This document shows, one piece after another, positions 1 through 12,361 of a stretch of DNA of 64,000 nt (position 1 is its first letter; each line of letters begins with the position of its first letter). The DNA lies in assembly GCF_000956525.1 (NCBI RefSeq), contig NZ_JYIW01000026.1, forward strand, positions 806,001 to 870,000. Reading direction: 5' to 3'. Origin of the DNA: Microbacterium oxydans (GTDB lineage Bacteria > Actinomycetota > Actinomycetes > Actinomycetales > Microbacteriaceae). Under the pieces are notes generated by a model. The model ran no database searches. It was not told where the DNA came from and worked only from the letters and a program-made list of their open reading frames with translations. A program made the position numbers and the translations under genes.

Positions 1-745
1 TGATGAGGGTCACGTTGTCGCGGCCCCCGTTCTCGAGCGCCGCGGCGAGCATGGCGTCGACCGCCGGCCCCGGCTCGGCGTGCTCACGCAGGAAATGCTG
101 GATGCCGTAGTCCGTGAGTTCTTTCGTCAGACCGTCGGAGCAGATGACGAAGCGGTCCCCCTGCTGGACGTCGATCGTCAGGTAGTCCGGCGGCGTCAGC
201 TCGCTCGCCCCGACTGCCCGCGTGATCACGTTGCTGTAGGGGTGTCCCTCGGCCTCTTCCGGGCTCAGTTTCCCGGCGGCGATCAGCTCCTGCACGACCG
301 AATGGTCGGTGGTGACCTGTACGAGGCGATCGTCACGCAGGAGATACACGCGCGAGTCGCCGATGTTCAACGACACCCACTGCGGCTGCTCCGCCTCGAG
401 ATCGAGGAAGACGCCGGTGAGCGTGGTGCCGGTGCCCTCGTCGGTGGTCTCGGGGTGATCGGCGATGTCGGCCACCGCACGCTCGAGCGCATGCTCGATG
501 GCCGGTCGCGTGACCGCACCGTCCGTGACGACGCCCTGCAGCCGGGTGACAGTGCTCTGACTGGCGATCTCGCCGCCGGCGTGCCCGCCCATGCCATCAG
601 CGACGACGAACAAGGGATAGTCCGCGAGGAACGCGTCCTGGTTGTTGTCGCGCCGGCGCCCCTGATCGGTGACCCCCGCCCAGGACAGCAGCAGATGACG
701 CTGCGCAACCGTGACGCTTCGCGTCGTCGTCGTCGTTTCAGCCAC
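1..745 (-). CDS. PP2C-family protein serine/threonine phosphatase (3' end off the window)
   Basis: Removes phosphate from Ser/Thr residues using two metal ions, normally opposing PknA/PknB-type kinases in actinobacterial cell-wall and division control. The translation shows the PP2C metal-binding and core motifs in order: VADGMGGHAGGE, GTTL, NIGDSRVY, TTDHSVV, VICSDGL and NGGRDNVTLI at the window edge. The GTG start at 745 is preceded by a GGAGG ribosome site. About 248 residues are visible and the C-terminus is missing, so a membrane-anchored form (PstP-like) cannot be told from a soluble one. The family call is secure; the exact paralogue is not. Confidence 0.9.
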   Translation of the reverse strand, partial: MAETTTTTRSVTVAQRHLLLSWAGVTDQGRRRDNNQDAFLADYPLFVVADGMGGHAGGEIASQSTVTRLQGVVTDGAVTRPAIEHALERAVADIADHPETTDEGTGTTLTGVFLDLEAEQPQWVSLNIGDSRVYLLRDDRLVQVTTDHSVVQELIAAGKLSPEEAEGHPYSNVITRAVGASELTPPDYLTIDVQQGDRFVICSDGLTKELTDYGIQHFLREHAEPGPAVDAMLAAALENGGRDNVTLI

Positions 746-820
746 GTGCTGCCTCCGATGGGACTGCGGCCAGTCGGACGGACGCAGCATACTCACACAT
801 CGTACTGGAACCCATCGGTC

Positions 821-1804
821 TCATACGCGAGCGCCCGGGTCCTCCGGCAACGGGAAAAGGGCATCGATCACGCGGAGATCGGAGGCGTCCGGCGTCCAGG
901 CGGTTCCAGCCTCGGCGTTCGCCTCGACCTGCGCGGCCGAGGTCGCCCCGGCGATCACGCTGGAAACGAGGGGGTTCGCGAGCAGCCAGCCGAACGCCGC
1001 CTGCAGCATCGTGATGCCGCGCTCGTCGCAGAATCGCTGGAAGTCCTCGAGCGCCGCCCAGGGCGCGTCCTCCCACACGTGCCGACGGCTGGACATGATC
1101 CGACTCCCGGAGGGCCCGCCCTCACGGGTGAACTTTCCGGTCAGCAAGCCGTTGTGCAACGGGAAGAACGGGAAGAAGCCGAGGCCGTAGCGCTCGACCG
1201 CCGGGAGCACCTCACGCTCGGCGGCGCGCGCCAGGAGCGAGTAGTGGTTCTGCGCCGAGATGAATCGTCCGGTCGAACGCTGTCGCGAGACGAACTCGGC
1301 TTCGGCGATCTGCCAGCCGGAGAAGTTCGAGTGTCCGTAGTAGCGGATCTTGCCCTCGCGGACGAGTTCATCGAGCGCATCCGTCGTCTCAGCGATCGGC
1401 GTCTCCTGGTCGGGCAGGTGCAGCTGGTAGAGGTCGATCCAGTCGGTGCGCAGACGGCGTAGCGACTCCTCGACCGCACGACGGACGTAGCGCCGGGATC
1501 CGCGACCGGCGGGGAAGTCGTAGCCCATGTCACGCTCATGGCCGAACTTCGTCGCGAGGATCACTCGGTCACGCCGCCCCTCCAGCGCCTCCCCCATCAG
1601 GGTCTCGCTGGTGCCGGCGATCGCGCCGTACATGTCGGCGGTGTCCAGCAGCGTGATGCCGTTCGCGATCGCGGCGTCGATCACCTCGCGGGTGCCGTCG
1701 AGCGTCTCGGTGACGGTGCCCGCACGACCGAAGTTGTTGCAGCCGAGACCAGTGGGCGACACGAGGAGACCTGACGCGCCGACGCGGCGCTGCGACATGA
1801 CCAT
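821..1804 (-). CDS. Aldo/keto reductase
   Basis: NADPH-dependent oxidoreductase of the AKR TIM-barrel family, 327 aa, a normal length. The catalytic tetrad is visible: Asp and Tyr in LLDTADMYG, Lys in ILATKFG and His in LYQLHLPD. The C-terminal segment with SSVIAGATSAAQVEAN is the usual cofactor-binding end. Substrate is unknown. Two ATGs lie 6 bp apart (1804 and 1798) and either could start translation; ribosome-site complementarity is weak for both. It sits alone between the PP2C gene and the DUF5684 gene, with no sign of an operon partner. Confidence 0.88.
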   Translation of the reverse strand: MVMSQRRVGASGLLVSPTGLGCNNFGRAGTVTETLDGTREVIDAAIANGITLLDTADMYGAIAGTSETLMGEALEGRRDRVILATKFGHERDMGYDFPAGRGSRRYVRRAVEESLRRLRTDWIDLYQLHLPDQETPIAETTDALDELVREGKIRYYGHSNFSGWQIAEAEFVSRQRSTGRFISAQNHYSLLARAAEREVLPAVERYGLGFFPFFPLHNGLLTGKFTREGGPSGSRIMSSRRHVWEDAPWAALEDFQRFCDERGITMLQAAFGWLLANPLVSSVIAGATSAAQVEANAEAGTAWTPDASDLRVIDALFPLPEDPGARV

Positions 1805-1856
1805 GCGTTCCACGTTAGCCCAGCCGGGGCCTGCGTCGATGCCGCCGAGAACGCGA

Positions 1857-1886
1857 CAGGGCCCCCGACCGGAGTCGAGGGCCCTG
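1857..1886 (-). terminator. Hairpin downstream of the DUF5684 gene
   Basis: The inverted repeat CAGGGCCC (1857-1864) and GGGCCCTG (1879-1886) encloses a further GAC/GTC pairing. It lies 10 bp beyond the stop of the minus-strand gene at 1897. No strong T-tract follows, so it may be a weak or Rho-assisted terminator. Confidence 0.5.
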
Positions 1887-1896
1887 CTCACATCTC

Positions 1897-2673
1897 TCAG
1901 GCCGGAGGCTGAGTGGGGTTGGTCGGCGGTGCCGGCGGAGCAGCCGGAGGAGCCGGCGGCGTCGTGGGCGGTGCCGGCGGGGCTGCCGGCGGAACCGGAG
2001 GAACACCGGGAGCTCCGGTCTCGGGCACTGCCGGAGGCGTGTAGCCGGGCTGGGCCGGGGGCGCGTATCCGGGCTGGGCCGGGGGTGCGTATCCCTGCGG
2101 TGCCGGCGGCGCGTACCCCTGCTGCGGTGCGCCGTAGCCCTGCGGAGCCGAGTAGCCCTGCGGAGCCGCCGCGGACGCCTGTACCGGAATGCCGTCCCAG
2201 ACGGTGCGGTCGCCGAGGAAGCCGTTCGATGCCCATGAGGCCGGCACAACGTTCGGGTTCCAGCGCGACTTGTCGAAGGCGTTGATGCCGAGCCAGACGA
2301 TCGAGAGGAAGAAGTACAGAACGACCCAGACGGCGTCCTTCTGCAGCTTCAGGCCGATGCGCCATGCGGCGAGCAGGGACAGCACGCCGAGGGCGATCGA
2401 GAAGATCGCGCCGATACCGATCCACGACAACAGGATCGCGCCGCCGATGCCGTACAGCACGAGCCAGGGGCTCAGGTCGCCGAGCTTGAAGAAGATCATC
2501 GTGTTGTAGACGGGAACCCAGGCGCGCCACTTGCCCTGCACGCCGGCCTTCTCGAAGATCTTCATCAGGAACAGCGAGCCGATCACGTACCCCGCGAGCC
2601 CGATGATGACGCTGACGAGGACGATGCCGAGCAGTGCCGCAGCACTGACACCGTCGTAATAATAAGAATCCAT
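1897..2673 (-). CDS. DUF5684-type membrane protein with proline-rich repeat tail
   Basis: Protein of 258 aa with no known reaction. Residues about 8-125 hold four to five hydrophobic segments and a region (KWRAWVPVYNTMIFFKLGD) typical of DUF5684 membrane proteins. After about residue 160 the chain becomes a low-complexity tail of PQGYAPP / AQPGYAPP repeats followed by a Pro-Ala-rich stretch, probably disordered and cytoplasmic. The ATG at 2673 follows a strong GGAGGGG ribosome site. It is monocistronic, with a hairpin downstream at 1857-1886. The DUF call is by recognition of the sequence pattern; the function is unknown. Confidence 0.75.
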   Translation of the reverse strand: MDSYYYDGVSAAALLGIVLVSVIIGLAGYVIGSLFLMKIFEKAGVQGKWRAWVPVYNTMIFFKLGDLSPWLVLYGIGGAILLSWIGIGAIFSIALGVLSLLAAWRIGLKLQKDAVWVVLYFFLSIVWLGINAFDKSRWNPNVVPASWASNGFLGDRTVWDGIPVQASAAAPQGYSAPQGYGAPQQGYAPPAPQGYAPPAQPGYAPPAQPGYTPPAVPETGAPGVPPVPPAAPPAPPTTPPAPPAAPPAPPTNPTQPPA

Positions 2674-2863
2674 GTGATCCCCTCCGGATGGGAACGATCG
2701 GCGCTCTCCGCGCCGCGACACCACCATATCGGTCGGCATCATGACGGGCAACGACCCACGCGGGCGGAACTCCCGTGTGACATCAGCGGTGCCGCGTGCA
2801 TCCTGGCACGATGGCGTCCCGCGTTCGGGTGGACGCGCAGGTGGCGTCAGCGATCGCCATGGC

Positions 2864-3619
2864 TCACTCGGAGACCACGAGCTCCAGCGTGCCGATCTCA
2901 GAACCGTCGCGCAGGACGATCCCCTGTTTCTGGGCCCAGCCGCGGAGAGCGCGCAGCGACGCGATCCTCGGGCGGGTCTCGGCGAGTGCCCGGACGAGGA
3001 GCCCCTTGGACTTCTTGTTGAAGTGGTTGAGTGCGCGCGATCCGTCCTCGTCGTCCGTGACGACACGCACGTACGCCGAAGCGACGGAGTCCGGCACCGG
3101 TCCGAGCGCGACGTAGGCCTCGCTCCGCAGGTCGAGGACGAACGTCGGCTCCTCCCCCGCGATCGCCTGGGTCGTGGCCTCTGCCCAGTGTCGGCGAAGC
3201 GCAGCGATGCCGGGCAGCGAGGTGCCGGCGGCCAGGCGGTACGCGGGAATCGGATCCAGTGCGCCGACCGGACCCATCGGCGCACTGTGGATCCAGACGT
3301 GGGCTGCGAGCCAGCGGCGCGATGCCGTCGAGAGTGTCGCGGCATCGAGTGCATCGAAGAGCACGCCCGTGTACCGATCGATCGCCGGCATCGTGGCCGC
3401 CGTCTTCAGAGCGCGGTTGTGTTCGATATCGCCGAGCTGCCGCGCGCTGAGCTTGAGCACACGGCGTGATGCGTCTTCATCAGACGCGAGATCGACCAGC
3501 GCATCGATCACAGCAGTCCGCTGCGAGTGCAATGCCGGGAGCGCCAGCGCTGCGAGATCGAGCGGAGCGCCATCGCCGCCGGGACGCTTGGTCTCGGACG
3601 GCGGAAGCAGGATCTTCAT
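2864..3619 (-). CDS. yaaA: YaaA family peroxide stress protein
   Basis: Cytoplasmic protein of 251 aa of the YaaA/DUF328 family, which in E. coli limits intracellular iron and DNA damage during peroxide stress and has a DNA-binding fold. Diagnostic features are the N-terminal MKILLPPSETK, the central IPAYRLAAG stretch and the HFNKKSKG motif near residue 205. The ATG at 3619 has a GAGG ribosome site. It lies just downstream of the ATP synthase operon, separated from it by the hairpin at 3639-3686. Confidence 0.85.
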   Translation of the reverse strand: MKILLPPSETKRPGGDGAPLDLAALALPALHSQRTAVIDALVDLASDEDASRRVLKLSARQLGDIEHNRALKTAATMPAIDRYTGVLFDALDAATLSTASRRWLAAHVWIHSAPMGPVGALDPIPAYRLAAGTSLPGIAALRRHWAEATTQAIAGEEPTFVLDLRSEAYVALGPVPDSVASAYVRVVTDDEDGSRALNHFNKKSKGLLVRALAETRPRIASLRALRGWAQKQGIVLRDGSEIGTLELVVSE

Positions 3620-3638
3620 GATGCCTCGTTGAATGACA

Positions 3639-3686
3639 GACGCGTCCGCCTCGGGACCCGGTGAAGGGTTCCGAGGCGGACGCGTC
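3639..3686 (-). terminator. Terminator of the atp operon
   Basis: Perfect 16-bp inverted repeat: 3639-3654 pairs with 3671-3686. The inner ACCC (3656-3659) and GGGT (3666-3669) extend the stem. It lies 12 bp past the atpC stop codon in the direction of operon transcription. No long T-tract is visible, as is common in high-GC actinobacteria. Confidence 0.8.
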
Positions 3687-3698
3687 GAGGTGAACTGC

Positions 3699-3959
3699 TC
3701 AGGCGATGAGAGCCGCGTTGCCGGCAACGATGGTCAGGGTGTCGCCCTCCATGGAGAGGAACCCGTCCTGTGCGTTGGCCAGCACCTTGGTGCCATCCGT
3801 CTGGGTGATGCGAACCTGGCCTTCGGCGAGGATGGCCAGCACCGGCTCGTGGCCGGTCATGAAGCCGATCTCACCCTCGACGGTCTTGGCGACCACGAGG
3901 CTCGCCTCTCCCGTCCAGACCTCCGCGTCCGCGGAGACGAGGCTGACATGCAGCGCCAT
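3699..3959 (-). CDS. atpC: F1Fo ATP synthase subunit epsilon (short form)
   Basis: Part of the F1 central stalk. The protein is 86 aa and contains only the N-terminal beta-sandwich (MALHVSLVSADAEVWTGEAS, then GEIGFMTGHEPVLA). The C-terminal helical hairpin, which in longer orthologues acts as an ATPase brake, is missing; short epsilon subunits are known in Microbacteriaceae. The gene starts 2 bp after the atpD stop and is the last of the operon. The start ATG at 3959 gives the standard MALHV N-terminus. Confidence 0.93.
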   Translation of the reverse strand: MALHVSLVSADAEVWTGEASLVVAKTVEGEIGFMTGHEPVLAILAEGQVRITQTDGTKVLANAQDGFLSMEGDTLTIVAGNAALIA

Positions 3960-3961
3960 GG

Positions 3962-5437
<1,476 letters not shown>

Positions 5438-6337
5438 CTATTTGCTCGATGAGAGCGCGTCGGCGCCGCCGACGATCTCTGCGATCTGCTGCGTGATCTC
5501 CGCCTGGCGCGCGTTGTTGCGCAGACGGGTGTAGTCGGTGATGAGCTTGTCGGCATTGTCGCTGGCCGACTTCATCGCCTTCTGCGTGGCTGCCTGCTTT
5601 GCGGCAGACGACTGCAGGAGAGCGTTGAAGACGCGGCTCTGGATGTACACCGGCAGGATCGCGTCCAGCACGGTCTCGGCATCCGGTTCGAACTCGTACA
5701 GCGGGTAGATGGTGTTCCCCGCCTCCGTCTCGTCGGCTTCCGAGATCTCCAGCGGGAGCAGGCGCAGGGATTCCGGCGACTGCGTCATCATGCTGACGAA
5801 ACGGTTGTACACGAGGTGGATCTCGTCGAGACCGCCGTCTTCGCCACCGCGGGAGAAGTCCTCGAGCAGCTTCTGCGAGATCTCCTCCGCCGTGTGGAAC
5901 GACGGGGTATCGGTGTCGCCGGTCCACTCCGCAGCCGCCGCGATGCGACGGAACTGGAAGTAGCCGACGGCCTTGCGACCGACGAGGTAGAACACCGGCT
6001 CCTTGCCCTGCCCACGCAGGAGCTCCGCCACCTCGAGACCCTCACGGAGGATCTGCGAGTTGAAGGCTCCGGCCAGTCCACGGTCCGACGAGAAGATCAC
6101 GACCGCGGAGCGGCGGATCGTCTCGGGCTCGCGGGTGAGCGGGTGGTCGACGTTCGAGTGCGTCGCGACGGCGGACACGGCCCTCGTCACGGCTCGCGCG
6201 AAGGGAGTGGACGCTTTGACGCGTGCCATCGCCTTCTGGATGCGCGAAGCCGCGATGAGTTCCATCGCCTTCGTGATCTTCTTGGTCGTCTGAGCAGAAG
6301 AGATCTTCTGCTTGTAGACCCTGAGTTGAGCGCCCAT
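5438..6337 (-). CDS. atpG: F1Fo ATP synthase subunit gamma
   Basis: Rotor shaft of F1, 299 aa. The N-terminal helix contains [20 protein letters not shown] and the C-terminal helix contains [20 protein letters not shown], the two conserved coiled-coil halves of gamma subunits. The central domain has the [12 protein letters not shown] signature. It is spaced 20 bp from atpA and 21 bp from atpD, so co-translated within the operon. Confidence 0.97.
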   Translation of the reverse strand: MGAQLRVYKQKISSAQTTKKITKAMELIAASRIQKAMARVKASTPFARAVTRAVSAVATHSNVDHPLTREPETIRRSAVVIFSSDRGLAGAFNSQILREGLEVAELLRGQGKEPVFYLVGRKAVGYFQFRRIAAAAEWTGDTDTPSFHTAEEISQKLLEDFSRGGEDGGLDEIHLVYNRFVSMMTQSPESLRLLPLEISEADETEAGNTIYPLYEFEPDAETVLDAILPVYIQSRVFNALLQSSAAKQAATQKAMKSASDNADKLITDYTRLRNNARQAEITQQIAEIVGGADALSSSK

Positions 6338-6357
6338 GAAATCAGTCCCTCACGCGG

Positions 6358-7998
6358 TTACGCGCGACGACCCTTGACGATCTTCTCCTGGTTGACGTCG
6401 TCCGCCTCGGCAGCCGCGTGCTCCTCGTGGCCAGGAGCGCCGATGCCGGCACCCTTGCCACCCTGGAACTCCAGGATGAACGCATCGGTGTGCTTGTCGA
6501 GCTCTGCGACCGTGTCGTCGTCGAGGACGTTGGTCTCACGCAGGGTGTCGAGCACCTTCGTGTTGCGACGGAGGTAGTCCAGCAGCTCGCGCTCGAAGCG
6601 GAGCACGTCGGAGACCTCGATCGTGTCGAGCTTGCCCTTGGTTCCGGCCCAGATCGAGACGACCTGCTCCTCGACGGGGTACGGCGAGTACTGCGGCTGC
6701 TTCAGCAGCTCGGTCAGACGCGCACCACGCGACAGCTGACGACGCGATGCCTGGTCGAGGTCGGACGCGAACATCGCGAACGCCTCGAGCGAGCGGTACT
6801 GCGCCAGCTCGAGCTTCAACGTACCCGAGACCTTCTTGATCGACTTGACCTGTGCGTCACCGCCGACTCGCGAGACCGAGATACCCACGTCGACCGCCGG
6901 ACGCTGGTTGGCGTTGAAGAGGTCGGACTGCAGGAAGATCTGGCCGTCGGTGATCGAGATGACGTTGGTCGGGATGTAGGCCGAGACGTCGTTGGCCTTG
7001 GTCTCGATGATCGGGAGACCCGTCATCGAGCCGGCACCGAGCTCGTCGGACAGCTTCGCGCAACGCTCGAGCAGACGGGAGTGCAGGTAGAAGACGTCAC
7101 CCGGGTATGCCTCGCGGCCCGGCGGACGACGCAGGAGGAGCGACACGGCGCGGTAGGCCTCAGCCTGCTTCGACAGGTCGTCGAAGATGATGAGGACGTG
7201 CTTGCCGCCGTACATCCAGTGCTGGCCGATGGCAGAGCCCGTGTAGGGAGCCAGGTACTTGAAGCCGGCCGGGTCGGATGCCGGAGCTGCCACGATCGTG
7301 GTGTACTCCAGGGCGCCTGCCTCTTCGAGCGCGCCCTTCACCGAAGCGATGGTCGAGCCCTTCTGACCGATGGCGACGTAGATGCAGCGGACCTGCTTGT
7401 TGACGTCGCCGGACTCCCAGTTGTCCTTCTGGTTGATGATCGTGTCGATCGCGATGGCCGTCTTACCGGTCTGGCGGTCACCGATGATCAGCTGACGCTG
7501 GCCACGGCCGACGGGGATCATGGCGTCGATCGCCTTGATGCCGGTCTGCATGGGCTCGTGGACCGACTTGCGCTGCATGACGCCGGGCGCCTGCAGCTCG
7601 AGGGCGCGGACGCCTTCGGTCGCGATCGAGCCGAGGCCGTCGATCGGGTTGCCGAGCGGGTCGACGACGCGACCCAGGTACCCGTCACCGACGGGCACGG
7701 AGAGGACCTCACCGGTACGGGTGACTTCCTGACCTGCTTCGACACCGGTGAAGTCGCCGAGGACGACGACACCGATCTGGTCCTCGTCGAGGCTCAGTGC
7801 GAGTCCCTTGGTGCCGTCGCCGAAGGTCACGAGCTCGTTGGCCATGACGCCGGGCAGGCCCTCGACATGCGCGATACCATCCGCGGCGTCGATGACGGTG
7901 CCGACCTCGGTCGCCGCTGCCCCGGTGGGCTCGTAGGCGGCGGCGAAGTCCTTCAGCGCGTCACGGATGACGTCGGGGCTGATCGATAGTTCTGCCAT
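6358..7998 (-). CDS. atpA: F1Fo ATP synthase subunit alpha
   Basis: Regulatory nucleotide-binding F1 subunit, 546 aa. The Walker A sequence GDRQTGKT lies near residue 172 and Walker B is in [11 protein letters not shown]. The C-terminal ~35 residues extend slightly beyond the E. coli protein with a His/Ala-rich piece ([11 protein letters not shown]). It sits between atpH and atpG as expected. Confidence 0.98.
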   Translation of the reverse strand: MAELSISPDVIRDALKDFAAAYEPTGAAATEVGTVIDAADGIAHVEGLPGVMANELVTFGDGTKGLALSLDEDQIGVVVLGDFTGVEAGQEVTRTGEVLSVPVGDGYLGRVVDPLGNPIDGLGSIATEGVRALELQAPGVMQRKSVHEPMQTGIKAIDAMIPVGRGQRQLIIGDRQTGKTAIAIDTIINQKDNWESGDVNKQVRCIYVAIGQKGSTIASVKGALEEAGALEYTTIVAAPASDPAGFKYLAPYTGSAIGQHWMYGGKHVLIIFDDLSKQAEAYRAVSLLLRRPPGREAYPGDVFYLHSRLLERCAKLSDELGAGSMTGLPIIETKANDVSAYIPTNVISITDGQIFLQSDLFNANQRPAVDVGISVSRVGGDAQVKSIKKVSGTLKLELAQYRSLEAFAMFASDLDQASRRQLSRGARLTELLKQPQYSPYPVEEQVVSIWAGTKGKLDTIEVSDVLRFERELLDYLRRNTKVLDTLRETNVLDDDTVAELDKHTDAFILEFQGGKGAGIGAPGHEEHAAAEADDVNQEKIVKGRRA

Positions 7999-8045
7999 TG
8001 TCTTCCCTTTGTATCTGGGTGCGCGGTTCCCCGCGCGAAGTCGTG

Positions 8046-8833
8046 TTAGCCCGCGAGCTTCTGGCGAAGATCTGCGAGTCGAGCGGAGATGCTGCCGTCG
8101 ATGACGTCATCGGCGATCTGCACGCGCAGACCTCCGAGAACGGCAGGGTCGATGACGACGTTGAGCGAGACCTTGCCGTCGTAGCGGCGCGAGAGGGCGT
8201 CGCTCAGACGGGTGCGCTGAGCTTCGTTCAGCTCAGACGCACTGTGGACCGTCGCGACGACCCGACCGTGCTGGCTCGAGACGATGCGCATGGCGCGGTT
8301 CAGCAGCTGGCGGATGCGACGCCCGCGTGGCTGGCGCACGAGCGAGGAGACGATCAGCGACGCAGGTGCGCTGACTGAACCCGAGATCAGGCGCTCGACG
8401 AGCTCACCCTTGGCCGCTCCTCCCCCGAGGCGGCTGCCCAGGGCGAGTTCGAGCTCCGAGTTGGCGGCGATGACCCGAGAGAAGCCGAAGAGCTCCGCCT
8501 CGATGTCGGCACCGCTGTCGGCGACTGCCGCCGCTCGGATCGCGAGTTCCTCGATACCGTCGATGAGTTCGTCGGCGTCGGACCAGCGTTCCGTGACGAC
8601 GGCCTTCAGCACGTCCCGCGTGTTCTGCGAGAACCCGGCGAACACCGCGTCGACGACGTTCTGCCTGGCCGCGGCCGAAGCCGAGGCGTCAGCAAGCGCG
8701 CCGCTCAGATGCGACGAGTCGCCCACGGCATGCGCCGCGGCGAAGAGCTCCCGCGAGGTGTCGAGGGTCACGCCGGATGCCGCGGCAAGCGCCTGAACGG
8801 ATGCCGCAAGCGCCTGAGTGGTCGCGCTGCCCA

Positions 8834-8834
<1 letters not shown>
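8046..8834 (-). CDS. atpH: F1Fo ATP synthase subunit delta
   Basis: Peripheral-stalk subunit joining F1 to the b subunit. At 262 aa it is longer than the ~180 aa proteobacterial form; the extra N-terminal region is usual in actinobacteria. The C-terminal OSCP-type segment is recognisable ([20 protein letters not shown], then [21 protein letters not shown]). The start ATG at 8834 overlaps the last base of the atpF stop codon, which implies coupled translation. Confidence 0.95.
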
Positions 8835-10508
<1,674 letters not shown>

Positions 10509-10619
10509 CGCGGGCTCCAGCTTCGGGGCACCGGTCAGAACCGGGGCGACGATGGTCGGTGTGCTTCACTGCGCAAGCGCTCGCGGGAGAGCGGCGGGCA
10601 CGTTTCAACACTATCAGAG

Positions 10620-11195
10620 TCAGATGGTCCGGGAGTCCGTCTGGCCCTCGTCGGAGGGCTTTTCCGGCACAATGTGGTGCCGTCCAGGCGCCCGGTCCTC
10701 CGGGACCACGGTCGGCAGCACGACCCCGGGTGCACGGTCCTCGGGAACCTCGGTCGGGAGCGAGATGTCGCTGACGTTGGGGAGGCGCATCCTGGTGAGC
10801 ACCAGCACGTCGATCACGAGCGACATGATCACGCCGGCGACGATCGACAGGAAGAACACCATCGGGTGGATCCAGGGCTGGCCGCTCAGCACGATCATGA
10901 TGACGAGGAACAGGCCCAGTTTGAGCAGCCAGCCCCCCATCACGATCGCGAAGAAGAGCTGCACATAGAGGGGCTGACCGAACCAGCGGTTCGCGATCAG
11001 GATGCTGGCGCCGGTGATCGCGAGGAAGAGCATGGCGAGCACGACACCGAGCAGGCCGCTGATCAGGCCTTCGGCCTGTCCGACGATGAAGCCCACGACG
11101 CCGGCGACGATCGCGAGGATCACGGTCGCGACGCCGGACAGGATCAGGGTGCGTCGCAGGATCGGATTGCTGGACACGGGATTCGGGCTCATCAT
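10620..11195 (-). CDS. AtpI-like small membrane protein with repeated tail
   Basis: Protein of 191 aa upstream of atpB, where actinobacteria carry an AtpI-like gene (mycobacterial Rv1303 position). Four hydrophobic segments are visible between residues 15 and 130. Related proteins help assemble the c-ring. The C-terminal 55 residues are hydrophilic and contain a tandem repeat: PTEVPEDRAPG followed by PTVVPEDRAPG. The ATG overlaps the wecA stop (ATGA), so the two are translationally coupled. The AtpI assignment rests mainly on position and topology. Confidence 0.7.
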   Translation of the reverse strand: MMSPNPVSSNPILRRTLILSGVATVILAIVAGVVGFIVGQAEGLISGLLGVVLAMLFLAITGASILIANRWFGQPLYVQLFFAIVMGGWLLKLGLFLVIMIVLSGQPWIHPMVFFLSIVAGVIMSLVIDVLVLTRMRLPNVSDISLPTEVPEDRAPGVVLPTVVPEDRAPGRHHIVPEKPSDEGQTDSRTI

Positions 11196-12361
11196 GACTC
11201 CAGGGGTGTCGGGTCGGGCTCGGGCGCCGTCACCGGCTTCTTACGACGGGTGGGCAGGAGTGTGATCAGCAGGCAGGCGGCGATGCCGACCAAGCCGAAG
11301 CAGACGCCCAGGAGGTACTGGCCGGGCCAGTCCTCTCGCGCGCCGATGTACATGAGCAGCACGGCGAGCGAGATCACTGCCGTCCATGCGTAGAAGATGA
11401 GCACGGCGTCGCGATCGCGGTGGCCGAGATCGAGCATCCGGTGGTGGAGGTGCTTGCGGTCGGGCGAGAACGGCGAACGTCCGGCGCTCATGCGTCGCAG
11501 CACAGCGAGCCCGAAGTCGAGCAGCGGCAGCAGCACGACCAGCAGCGGCAGCAGGATCGGGATGAAGGCACCGAGGAGCTGCGAGCGTCCGAGCTGCTCC
11601 GGGTCGAGCGCCGAGGGCTCCAGTTGTCCGGTCACGGCGATCGCCGATGTCGCCATCAGGAGGCCGAGGAGCAGCGCACCCGAGTCGCCCATGAACAGTT
11701 TCGCCGGACTCCAGTTCAACGGCAGGAATCCGATGCATGCACCGATCAGCACCGCCGCGAGGAACGTCGAGAGGTTGAAGTAGCTGGATGCGCCGGAGTC
11801 ACGGGTGAGGATGTACGAGTACGCGAAGAACACGCCGTTCGCGATCAGGCACACCCCGGCGACGAGACCGTCGAGCCCGTCGATGAAGTTCACCGCGTTC
11901 ATGACGATCACGATCGCGAACATCGTGATCGTGATGCTGAGCCAGCTCGAGAACACGATGAGGTCGCCGAACGGCAACGAGAGGATCTGCAGACCACCGC
12001 CGACCGTGATGATGCCGGCCGCGAGGAACTGCGCGCCCAGCTTGATCATCCAGTCGAGGTCCCAGAGGTCGTCGACCACGCCGATCACCGCGATCAGGAA
12101 CGACGCGGCGAGGACCGACCACATCGTCTGCGGCGGCATCCAGATGGTCTGGAAGAACGGATTCGTCGCCGAGATGCCGAAGGCGATCGCGATGCCGAAG
12201 AACATCGCGACACCGCCGAGCCGTGGCGTGGGAGTGGTGTGCACGTCCCGTTCCCGGATGCCGGGATAGAGCTTGTACCGGAGGCTCAGCTTCCAGACCG
12301 CCCAGGTCAGTGCGAAGGTGATCGCGGCGGTGAGGATGATCGTGAAGAGATACTGCTTCAC
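11192..12361 (-). CDS. wecA: Undecaprenyl-phosphate sugar-1-phosphate transferase (MraY/WecA family)
   Basis: Polytopic membrane enzyme of 389 aa that moves a sugar-1-phosphate, in WecA a GlcNAc-1-P, from a UDP-sugar to undecaprenyl phosphate to start polysaccharide or arabinogalactan-linker synthesis. Family motifs are present: VVDDLWDLD (Mg-binding aspartates), NAVNFIDGLDGL, and the HLHHR loop near residue 318. About eleven hydrophobic stretches are visible. It overlaps ywlC and the atpI-like gene by 4 bp each. The same position upstream of atp is held by wecA/rfe in Mycobacterium, which supports the symbol. Confidence 0.85.
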   Translation of the reverse strand: MKQYLFTIILTAAITFALTWAVWKLSLRYKLYPGIRERDVHTTPTPRLGGVAMFFGIAIAFGISATNPFFQTIWMPPQTMWSVLAASFLIAVIGVVDDLWDLDWMIKLGAQFLAAGIITVGGGLQILSLPFGDLIVFSSWLSITITMFAIVIVMNAVNFIDGLDGLVAGVCLIANGVFFAYSYILTRDSGASSYFNLSTFLAAVLIGACIGFLPLNWSPAKLFMGDSGALLLGLLMATSAIAVTGQLEPSALDPEQLGRSQLLGAFIPILLPLLVVLLPLLDFGLAVLRRMSAGRSPFSPDRKHLHHRMLDLGHRDRDAVLIFYAWTAVISLAVLLMYIGAREDWPGQYLLGVCFGLVGIAACLLITLLPTRRKKPVTAPEPDPTPLES

